The notes under the pieces are model-generated. The model ran no database searches, was not told the origin of the DNA, and saw only the letters and a program-made list of their open reading frames with translations. This document shows positions 8,660 through 16,512 of a DNA stretch of 48,029 nucleotides, piece after piece (position 1 is the stretch's first letter; each line of letters opens with the position of its first letter). Source of the DNA: an uncultured Verrucomicrobiota bacterium (GTDB lineage: Bacteria; Verrucomicrobiota; Kiritimatiellia; RFP12; UBA1067); NCBI GenBank assembly GCA_945483525.1, contig CALYRV010000003.1, positions 1-48,029 on the forward strand. The letters are read 5' to 3'. The position numbers and the translations under genes were made by a program.

Positions 8660-11356
8660 TCAGGAAAGGTTAGAACGTTTACGCAACACCCACTCTGCGG
8701 TGACCAACAGGATAACCAGGATGAAGAGCGGAGGCGTGGACCACAGCTGGTATTCAACACGATCCGAGAGCGTCTTCGATCCGCCGCCGAGATCGGAGGA
8801 GAGTTTTATGTAGTCCGTCGGCTTCAACACTTTTCCTCCCGTCGAAGCCGCGATCCGCTCGACCTGGTTGCGGGTCGAGGTGATGTCAACCTCTTCGGCG
8901 GGACGTTTGGTGGTAACGACCACGAACGAAGTCTCAAGCGCCGGCGGCATACGCCGGCCGAGACGTTCATTGGCCGCAGGGCACTCAAGCCGCAAACGAT
9001 AAACTCCCGGTTTGGCGCAACCAGGCAGGTCGCACTCGTAAAAGCCGTTTGAATCAGGGCGGAGTCGCAAGGAGTATGTACGACCGCTGCTAGCCTCAGG
9101 CGGAATGAGCATAATCTTTGGCTTAAGATCATTCAAGCCGTTATGTTTGTCGTCGAGAAACCTCGCGAACGCCTTGATCGGTTCACCCGCGCCATAGCGC
9201 AACTGATCGGTGCCGATACGCACGTAATGGTTGCCAGTACGCAGCTTCTCACCCGCACCCCATCGCATAACCTGACCCCAGAAGCGGTGATGCAGCTGAT
9301 CGCCAGCCTTCGAACGAAGCCGCCACATGTTGTCCGTCGTAAGCATGAGGACGCGTCCCTTACCCTTCATCTGCGAGACGACGAGCGCGTGACGCGCCTG
9401 CTCCGAACGCATCTCCTCGAGCCGCTTGAGCGCCGCTTCCGGATCATCTTCGATAGAGGCTGCAATAGTCTCGGCTTGCGCGGCCAGCTGACTGACCTTG
9501 CCGTCTTCTCCACGAGGCTTCGCATACGCCAGAACATCGGCACCAGGCTTCACACCTTGGATCGGCAGACGCCAATGGAAATCAGGAATATTCTGCCAGA
9601 TCTCTTCGTTCTCAGCACTTGAAGACGACTGACTCATTACCGGATGTCCACGACCCGCCGCAGTCAGCTGGAAGACGAAATCGTTTTCTGGCGCGACACG
9701 GTGGCTCTGTCCGTCCGGAGTGTACTCGATCGGCATGAGATCGCGCAAGGCAGGATTCTTATAGGTCATCGGCATGTATTCAGATCCCGCGATGAACACC
9801 AATAGCGTTCCTCGCTCCTCCACATTGTACTTAAGCTGCTGGATAGCCTCATCCGTGAAGACACTCTCGTCCACATCTCCAATGATAATGACATCGAACT
9901 GACGCCAGTCGTTATCCTGCACCGGCCACTCGCCGGCTTCGGAATCGCCGAAAGGACGAGAGGCCGAAGCGGGTTCGCGAATCTTGACAGGAACGCCGAA
10001 TACCATGTCCGGGTGGACAATCCAGTCCTGCAGATGCACCGACTTATCGCGTCCGTAAAAAAGGTTGCGCAGATAACGGTACTCCCACCGCGGACGGCCA
10101 TCAACAAGCAGGACGTTGGTACGGTCGTCTGAGACTGCGACATCCATCTCTCGGGAGTTATTGTCATCGAAGAGTTCTCCTGCCACTGGCTTGATATCGA
10201 ACGAATACTGGTAAACTCCTTGCTCCTTCGGCAGGTCGACGAACCGGAACTCCTTCGCCCATTCGTTACCTTCAATCGTAAAATCCTGCTCGTCAAGCTG
10301 GTCGCCCTTCTCGTTCTTGAAGGCGATACGCCCCTTCTTTCCATTAGCTCCCGTCGCGGAAACGGTGACCGAAAAACGAATCTTATCACCGAGAAACACC
10401 GACTCGCGCGCGTCTACCGAGGAGATGGCGATATCGAACGGCTTAATCGAACCACCAACAACCACCGAACTCACTTTAATACCATAGCCGCCAAGACGAC
10501 GGGCGATGGATTCAACGCCGGCGTCGCCGTTATGCCGTCCGTCGGTGAAAATGAGGATAGCAGTGATCTCCTCCGCAGGTACGTTCTTGACGACAAGCTC
10601 GAGGGCCTTGGCAAGGTCGGTTACGGACCTGAACATCTTCTCTGAAGCGGAAAGCATTTCCTCGTCATCGACCTGTTCCTTGCGACGAATGCCGTTACCG
10701 AAGCGAAAGATATCGACATGAAACTTCTCCCGAATCTTCTTGAGGAACGCGTTCTCACCACCCCTATGGAGGAGCTGACGCACCATTTCGGCGCGGGTCA
10801 TCCCGTTCTTGGGGAAAGCATTCAACCCGAGTGCTTCAGTGATATCTTTCTTCTCGTCGTCCGTCAACTGCCTGTCGCTGAAATGCATGGACGCGGAATC
10901 ATCAATGAGAATCACAACACGCTGCTTGACCTCACGATCGCGGTCGGAGATAATCACCGGCTGCATCAAGACGAGCAACACGATCGCCACCGCAGCCATG
11001 CGACAAGCAACGAGAATCTTCGCGATTCTGGGAGGAACGCGCGCGCATTCATGCGCGTAAAAGGCGCTGACCGCCTCAATCGAAAACGCCGAAAGAATCG
11101 AACCGAAGAACAACGACCAGTGCGTGGCCAGAAACATCATACGCCCGAGCGTCTGGAGCACAAGCCACGAGGCGATCGTGCCGAGCGGAATTGAAAAAAG
11201 CGCACGATACCAGACGTTGAACTTATTGGTAAGATAACGTTTGACCGCCCAATGACAGCAGACCCACGCCCCGATACCGAACACCGCGAGAACCGCAATG
11301 ATCCATAGCTGCATCGTCTCTGGCAACAGGTCGGTACGGACTACATTTTGATCCAT
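8660..11356 (-). CDS. VWA-domain membrane protein with GATase1-like domain
   Basis: 898-residue integral membrane protein of the BatB-like class. Four or so N-terminal membrane helices precede a von Willebrand A domain with a MIDAS motif at about residues 152-156 (IDDSASM). A beta-rich middle follows, then a class-I glutamine-amidotransferase-like fold (LLVDGRPRWEYRYLRNLF, FDVIIIGDVDESVF, RGTLLVFIAGSEY) lacking an obvious catalytic Cys. One C-terminal membrane helix (PLFILVILLVTAEWVL) ends it. The frame is open upstream to 11467, but the ATG at 11356 is preceded by GGAGGAGTC and gives a membrane start. It overlaps the BatA-like stop by 16 bp. MoxR-type AAA ATPases are thought to act as chaperones on VWA partners, so the FHA-MoxR upstream is the likely partner. 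Confidence 0.9.
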   Translation of the reverse strand: MDQNVVRTDLLPETMQLWIIAVLAVFGIGAWVCCHWAVKRYLTNKFNVWYRALFSIPLGTIASWLVLQTLGRMMFLATHWSLFFGSILSAFSIEAVSAFYAHECARVPPRIAKILVACRMAAVAIVLLVLMQPVIISDRDREVKQRVVILIDDSASMHFSDRQLTDDEKKDITEALGLNAFPKNGMTRAEMVRQLLHRGGENAFLKKIREKFHVDIFRFGNGIRRKEQVDDEEMLSASEKMFRSVTDLAKALELVVKNVPAEEITAILIFTDGRHNGDAGVESIARRLGGYGIKVSSVVVGGSIKPFDIAISSVDARESVFLGDKIRFSVTVSATGANGKKGRIAFKNEKGDQLDEQDFTIEGNEWAKEFRFVDLPKEQGVYQYSFDIKPVAGELFDDNNSREMDVAVSDDRTNVLLVDGRPRWEYRYLRNLFYGRDKSVHLQDWIVHPDMVFGVPVKIREPASASRPFGDSEAGEWPVQDNDWRQFDVIIIGDVDESVFTDEAIQQLKYNVEERGTLLVFIAGSEYMPMTYKNPALRDLMPIEYTPDGQSHRVAPENDFVFQLTAAGRGHPVMSQSSSSAENEEIWQNIPDFHWRLPIQGVKPGADVLAYAKPRGEDGKVSQLAAQAETIAASIEDDPEAALKRLEEMRSEQARHALVVSQMKGKGRVLMLTTDNMWRLRSKAGDQLHHRFWGQVMRWGAGEKLRTGNHYVRIGTDQLRYGAGEPIKAFARFLDDKHNGLNDLKPKIMLIPPEASSGRTYSLRLRPDSNGFYECDLPGCAKPGVYRLRLECPAANERLGRRMPPALETSFVVVTTKRPAEEVDITSTRNQVERIAASTGGKVLKPTDYIKLSSDLGGGSKTLSDRVEYQLWSTPPLFILVILLVTAEWVLRKRSNLS

Positions 11357-14172
11357 GACTCCTCCGTATCGATAATATCGCCGGTGCGGCGGTTCTTCGC
11401 GATCCAACGCGCAATGAACGGCTCGGCGACAAGGAACAGGAATGCGAAGATGGCAAGCATGCGCCACACTTCCTTTCCGAAGCTCTCACCCGCGATCGCC
11501 TTGATCACATCCTCATCCTTAATAGCCTGAGTGATCTGCACGTAGTCGGAAATCTTGGAAAGCTCCTCCTGCGTGATCGCCGTCAAGGTCGACTCCTCGA
11601 CGCCCGCCGAAACCGAGAACACGATCTCACCATCATCCTTGGTCATCACGCCGGCAAGAGCATCACGATATTGGTCGGGAAGACCGCCGACGCGGTATAC
11701 TCCTGGCACGATGCTCTTCTGAACGCGAAGGAAAAGTCCTTCGTCCGCCGGGAATATTTCGGCATAGAACACCTCGCCATGCGGATCAGTAACCTCAACC
11801 GGCTCACCGGCACCAGGGACTCCTGGAGCTCGTGTACGCACATGCCGCGACAAATCCTCACGCTTGGTATTGCCGACCATCCACCAGAGGGCGAACTCCG
11901 CGCGACCACCATCTTCTTCGAAGCGCACGTCAATCGGATAGGCCTTTCCCCCCTCAAGCTCAATTTCCGTCCCCCAGGGGTTGAGCTTCCGACGCGCGAC
12001 CATGACCTTAGCCCGATCATCGGCACTAAAGCCGATCTTGTATTTCTTGGTTTCAGGAGGAATCACGACTCCTCGCCAGCAGACTGAGAAATTATCAGCG
12101 GGGAAACTTGTGTTTGGGAAAGGCGAACCGTCGAAACGATAACGGCAACCCTGGTCGACACGAGTCACCGGCTTGCCTTTGAAGTTACGCTCGGGATAAT
12201 AAAAACCGAATAACCCGTTCTCCGCCGACGCCGAACCACCCTGAGAACCGGAAGCGATAAGCAACGTCAGACCCTCGGCCGGACGCACATCAAGCTGAAC
12301 CGCCGACGGCTGGGCAAGCGAATAGGCAAGCTCGTGCATCGCCGGAAGGAAGCCGCGTTTGGTGACGAATCCGGACGACGGCGTGAAATCGGTCGCGGCG
12401 ATCATCACCGTGCCGCGCCCGTAACTGCGCTGCAGGATGAACGGCGACCCGTCTTCAAGCTTCGCGACACAGACTGCGTTGGAACTCCACTCGCCGAAGC
12501 CGAAGATTCGCTCAGGCAACACCGTGGCGAGATCGGTTCCAGTCTTGAATCGCGCAAGCATGTCACTGAAAGACGAGGTGTCAAATACCGCTTTATTAGG
12601 ACGAAGCTTCTCAAGCGGTGCCGGAAGGAACGGATAACCGAGGCCTTTCCACGAATTTAAATCGGCGACGTCGGCGGCCACAGACGGCAACACCAGAAGT
12701 CCGCCTCCGGCGGCAACGAACGCCTCAAGGGCTTGCTTGTTCTTATCGGAAAGCTTACGCACGCCCGCGAGAATCACGGACGAACATCCGTTAAATGATA
12801 CCTGCTCGGCGACATCGGAAATCGGCTTCGTATCCGTTTCGATTAAGTACTGCCTGCCGCTCGCGCCAGACAGATCCGCCTGCTGGAATTCCGGGCGCAG
12901 CGCCAACGACACGTAAGTAGCCGAACGATCCATGCGGCTGCCCGACCCTCCGTCAAGTATCAACGTCTTCATAACCCCAGAGACCGGCAGTGCAAAATTG
13001 TACCTGTCGTCGTTCGGCAAATCGTCGCCACAGTCGACTTTCGCCGTAACCAACTGTCCTCCGCTATGACGGAAACGATGATCGAAGGAGAACGTCTGCG
13101 ATTCGCCAGGCTCAAGCTGATGAATGTCATGAGCCTCGTAGGTCTTGCCTTCAGCGGTAAGCGTAAGGCCCTTCGGAGTAACCGCCTCAGTACCGGCATT
13201 GACAAGCGTGACGTCAAGGCGAACTTCACGATCCGTCCCGATCACCGCGCGCGAAGGACGCACCGACTCGACCGCAAGGTTACGGATCGAAGTCGGCAAC
13301 GGCAACGTGCGCCAGGTAATGATCGGTTGGATCTTTAACGAGGCGAACACGCGCTGCAACGTTATCCAGCGATCTTTCTCGCCAAGCGGCCAGCCTACGG
13401 TCTGTCCGTCGCCAACGATCACGATCTGTTTAACCGCGTTCTTGCCTGCCGCGAGCGTGACTGCTGCAGCCGTAAGGTTCGCCGCGATCTGCATGGTGCC
13501 GTCCGCGAGATAAAGACGGTCCAAGGCATTCATGATTACGCGCTTGTCCGCCACAGGAACTGGGTTCAGAACCTGCGGGACCGGCCCGCCGATGATAACC
13601 GCGAACGCGGTGTTGCGCGGAGCGAGTTCAACGTACTTCTTCGTTTCCTCAATCGCCCTTTCGAAGTTGGTCTTGCCATCATGGACAATGGACATCGACG
13701 ATGAACCATCGACGATAAGAACCACGTCCTTGGTAGCTCCAAGCCCGAAACGCTTGAGATTAAGCCAACGCTCGAAGACAATTGTAGAAATCGACAGCGC
13801 AAAGAGGAATATGCCACCCCAGAACATGATCCGGCGCTGCTTGGGATAACGCCAGAGCGCGAAGGAAATGCCGAACATCGTCATCGCGAGTAGGAGTACC
13901 GGCATCGTCACCGCCCACGGCACAGGCGAATCGGGACGGACAAACGGACGCGCAAACGCAAGCGCGAGGAGCCCGCACGCAAGACAGCGGCACGCCATAA
14001 GGAGAATATCCTCGAGCAGCACCTTCTTCTTACGCTTCTTCATCGTCTTGTCAAGAAAGATCCACGCACCCCACTCAATCCGGCGAGAGTTCTTGCGGTT
14101 CAGGATCTGGATGATAATCGGAATCGCGACTGACGCGAGTCCGACAAGCATGAAGATATTGATGAACTGCAT
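11341..14172 (-). CDS. BatA-like protein with VWA, GATase-like and PA14 domains
   Basis: 943-residue membrane protein. The N-terminus matches the BatA/aerotolerance-type anchor (FINIFMLVGLASVAIPIIIQ, then HLLN-like ILNRK) with membrane helices at about 1-22, 53-75, 88-108 and 116-132. A VWA domain has a complete MIDAS start (VLIVDGSSSM, residues 155-159). A GATase1-like segment lies at about 410-515. At about 652-785 a PA14-type domain is recognisable (GLFGFYYP, NFSVCWRGVVIPPETKKYKI, ADDRAKVMV, ALWWM). A C-terminal helix (MLAIFAFLFLVAEPFIARWI) closes it. PA14 domains commonly bind glycans, and I do not know it as a usual part of BatA. The ATG is preceded by GGAGGCAGGT, and the gene starts 3 bp after the DUF58 stop. 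Confidence 0.9.
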   Translation of the reverse strand: MQFINIFMLVGLASVAIPIIIQILNRKNSRRIEWGAWIFLDKTMKKRKKKVLLEDILLMACRCLACGLLALAFARPFVRPDSPVPWAVTMPVLLLAMTMFGISFALWRYPKQRRIMFWGGIFLFALSISTIVFERWLNLKRFGLGATKDVVLIVDGSSSMSIVHDGKTNFERAIEETKKYVELAPRNTAFAVIIGGPVPQVLNPVPVADKRVIMNALDRLYLADGTMQIAANLTAAAVTLAAGKNAVKQIVIVGDGQTVGWPLGEKDRWITLQRVFASLKIQPIITWRTLPLPTSIRNLAVESVRPSRAVIGTDREVRLDVTLVNAGTEAVTPKGLTLTAEGKTYEAHDIHQLEPGESQTFSFDHRFRHSGGQLVTAKVDCGDDLPNDDRYNFALPVSGVMKTLILDGGSGSRMDRSATYVSLALRPEFQQADLSGASGRQYLIETDTKPISDVAEQVSFNGCSSVILAGVRKLSDKNKQALEAFVAAGGGLLVLPSVAADVADLNSWKGLGYPFLPAPLEKLRPNKAVFDTSSFSDMLARFKTGTDLATVLPERIFGFGEWSSNAVCVAKLEDGSPFILQRSYGRGTVMIAATDFTPSSGFVTKRGFLPAMHELAYSLAQPSAVQLDVRPAEGLTLLIASGSQGGSASAENGLFGFYYPERNFKGKPVTRVDQGCRYRFDGSPFPNTSFPADNFSVCWRGVVIPPETKKYKIGFSADDRAKVMVARRKLNPWGTEIELEGGKAYPIDVRFEEDGGRAEFALWWMVGNTKREDLSRHVRTRAPGVPGAGEPVEVTDPHGEVFYAEIFPADEGLFLRVQKSIVPGVYRVGGLPDQYRDALAGVMTKDDGEIVFSVSAGVEESTLTAITQEELSKISDYVQITQAIKDEDVIKAIAGESFGKEVWRMLAIFAFLFLVAEPFIARWIAKNRRTGDIIDTEESWIKM

Positions 14173-14175
14173 AGC

Positions 14176-15111
14176 TTACCTGCCTCCCGAGCGCCTGCGC
14201 GCGAGATATTCGACAATCGCCTTGTCAAACGGAACCTTGGTGTTCATCGGCACGTAATCGGCACCAGTCTTACGAATTCCGTCCACAGTCTTCTTAAGGA
14301 AATTGTTCACCTGCTCAAGGTAGCTAGCACGGATGGACTTGGCATCCAGCAACAACTCTTCCGCCCCTTCGAGATTCTTAAAATGAATGTGACCGTCATA
14401 ATTGAAACTAAGCTCCTCATCAGCCATCACATGCAGCACAATCATCTCGTGCTTACGGTAGTGGAAGTGGTGCAGAGCCTTGAGCAACCGGTCAATATCC
14501 TCAGTGAAGAGGTCTGAAATCAGGATAATAAGTCCGCGGGAAGGGATCCGCTCCGCAATCTCATCGCAGATAGGCGCGGGATCGGTCTCGGCCCCAGGCT
14601 TCGTCTTGTCAAGCGTTTCAAGAATACGGCGTGTCTGACTCGCGGACGACTTCGCCGGGAGATACTCGCGGATCTTCGTATCGAAGGTAACAAGACCAAC
14701 GCCGTCTTGCTGCCCGGCCAGCATGTAGGTAAGACCTGCCGCAAGATAGCGCGCATAATCAAACTTTGAAAGCCGCTTGCCATCCACCTCCGCAGCGACA
14801 TCTCCGGCGAAAGCCATTGAGCCAGAACAGTCAACGAGGATATTGGCACGGAGGTTCGACTCCTCTTCATACTGACGGATGTAAAGACGGTCCTTCCTAC
14901 CCAACACCTTCCAGTCAAGAGTACGAAGGTCGTCGCCCGGCATGTACTGGCGGTGCTCGGCGAACTCGACCGAGTTGCCCTTCTTCGGCGAACGGTGACG
15001 ACCAGAGATGAATCCGGACTTCATCGTGCGCCCGAAAAGCTCGCACCGCGCGATCGTGGCCGTCGTCTTCGGCGGCAGCCACTTCATGTAGTCTGGTTGC
15101 TTCGCAGCCAC
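14176..15111 (-). CDS. DUF58 (VWA-like) protein
   Basis: 311-residue cytoplasmic DUF58 protein, the standard partner of MoxR ATPases. The family signature is clear (PGDDLRTLDWKVLGRKDRLY) and is followed by a VWA-like strand with the metal-site motif DCSGS at residues 94-98. A second acidic strand follows (LIILISDLFTEDIDRLL). The start is GTG, immediately after the TAA of the MoxR gene, with GGAG 6 nt upstream; an internal ATG at 15087 lacks a ribosome site. In other systems DUF58 proteins are thought to be client or adaptor proteins remodelled by MoxR; the substrate here is unknown. Confidence 0.95.
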   Translation of the reverse strand: MAAKQPDYMKWLPPKTTATIARCELFGRTMKSGFISGRHRSPKKGNSVEFAEHRQYMPGDDLRTLDWKVLGRKDRLYIRQYEEESNLRANILVDCSGSMAFAGDVAAEVDGKRLSKFDYARYLAAGLTYMLAGQQDGVGLVTFDTKIREYLPAKSSASQTRRILETLDKTKPGAETDPAPICDEIAERIPSRGLIILISDLFTEDIDRLLKALHHFHYRKHEMIVLHVMADEELSFNYDGHIHFKNLEGAEELLLDAKSIRASYLEQVNNFLKKTVDGIRKTGADYVPMNTKVPFDKAIVEYLARRRSGGR

Positions 15112-16512
15112 TTAGATCTCCAGGTCGAGAGTGGGCTTGAGCTCCTTGAGCATCATGTTCACGAGATCGTCGGATGTCACGCCCGCAGCTTCAGCGGCGA
15201 AAGTGGTGATCACGCGGTGACGAAGCACCGGCATCGCAATTGCGGCGACATCCTTCATCGTGCAATGATGACGTCCGTGCAGAATTGCCCACGCCTTCGC
15301 GGCGGTTATGAGCGAGATGCCCGCACGGGGGCCGGCTCCCCAGCCGACGAGCTCCTTGACGAACTCTGGAACGCCCGGCTCCTTTGGACGCGACATGCGC
15401 GCGAGGGTCGTCGCGTACTTGATGACGTGGGAGGCGACGGGGACGCGCTTGACGACGTCCTGGAGCTTCATCACCGTTTCGCCGTCGAGCACCTTCTCGA
15501 GCTTGACCTTATGATTGGAAGTGACGTTCCGGATGATCGTCTCCTCGTCCTCTGCACCGGGGTACTTGACGATGATATTGAAAAGGAAGCGGTCCATCTG
15601 CGCTTCCGGCAGCGGATAGGTGCCTTCCTGTTCGATCGGGTTCTGGGTCGCCATGACGAAGAACGGCTCGGGCAGGTTGTAGGTGTGGGAGCCGACGGTG
15701 ATGTGGTGTTCCTGCATCGCCTCAAGCAGCGCGGCCTGAGTCTTCGGCGGCGTACGGTTGATTTCGTCGGCAAGCAGCATGTTGGTGAACACGGGGCCTT
15801 CGACGAAGCGGAATTTACGACCTCCGGACTCTTTGTCCTCCTCAAGGACGTCAGTACCGGTGATGTCGGAAGGCATCAGGTCGGGGGTGAACTGCACGCG
15901 CTTAAACTCAAGGTCGAGCACCTTGGAAAGCGTGGAGATAAGGAGCGTCTTTGCGAGCCCGGGGACACCCATCAACAGCACATGACCACGGGCAAAAATC
16001 GCAGTGAGGACAAGCTCGATCACATCCATCTGACCGATAACCACCTGCGAAAGGTTCTCCTTGGCAAGCTGAAACTTCTCATTGAGCAACTTGATGAGCG
16101 CCACATCGTCCGCACTCATCTCGGGCGGCGGGGTATTATCAACCTTGATATCGGTCTTGGCGACTTCGGGCGCCGGAGCCTTAGGCTCCTCCTTATGAAC
16201 CGCGACCTCCTTCTTCGGCTCCTCGATCTCGATCTTCGCCTGAACAGTCGTGCCGAACTTAATACGATCGCCATTCTTAAGCCCAACGGTCGAGATCTTC
16301 GCGCCATTCACGAACGTGCCGTTCGTGGAATTCATATCCTGCAACACCCACTGTCCCTTACGGCATGCGATGAAAGCATGAAGCGAGGAGACGTTCGGAT
16401 CCTGCAGCGCCAACTGGCACTGCCCAGGATCGCGCCCGATCTTAACGCCTTGCTCGGGTAACACGTACGCCTTGGTCTGTTCGTTGACGGTAACAGTCAG
16501 TTTAGCTTTCAT
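15112..16512 (-). CDS. FHA-MoxR AAA ATPase fusion
   Basis: 466-residue MoxR-family AAA+ ATPase with an N-terminal forkhead-associated domain. FHA core residues are visible: GRD at 26-28, SSLH at 42-45 and STNG at 62-65, the set that binds phosphothreonine. A Lys/Glu/Pro linker (about 98-130) leads to the ATPase, with Walker A GVPGLAKT at 182-189, Walker B LLADEINR and sensor motif ATQNPIEQEGTYPLPEAQMD. Most MoxR proteins are about 320-350 residues and lack the FHA domain. The fusion suggests that a Ser/Thr kinase controls recruitment to phosphorylated partners; no kinase lies in this window. The ATG at 16512 overlaps the preceding TAA by 1 bp and has GGAG 8 nt upstream. The frame is open further upstream to 16545. 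Confidence 0.95.
   Translation of the reverse strand: MKAKLTVTVNEQTKAYVLPEQGVKIGRDPGQCQLALQDPNVSSLHAFIACRKGQWVLQDMNSTNGTFVNGAKISTVGLKNGDRIKFGTTVQAKIEIEEPKKEVAVHKEEPKAPAPEVAKTDIKVDNTPPPEMSADDVALIKLLNEKFQLAKENLSQVVIGQMDVIELVLTAIFARGHVLLMGVPGLAKTLLISTLSKVLDLEFKRVQFTPDLMPSDITGTDVLEEDKESGGRKFRFVEGPVFTNMLLADEINRTPPKTQAALLEAMQEHHITVGSHTYNLPEPFFVMATQNPIEQEGTYPLPEAQMDRFLFNIIVKYPGAEDEETIIRNVTSNHKVKLEKVLDGETVMKLQDVVKRVPVASHVIKYATTLARMSRPKEPGVPEFVKELVGWGAGPRAGISLITAAKAWAILHGRHHCTMKDVAAIAMPVLRHRVITTFAAEAAGVTSDDLVNMMLKELKPTLDLEI

Noticed and set aside
14953..16461. Plus-strand open frame of 502 codons
   Set aside because: It is antisense to the FHA-MoxR gene, which has all ATPase motifs.
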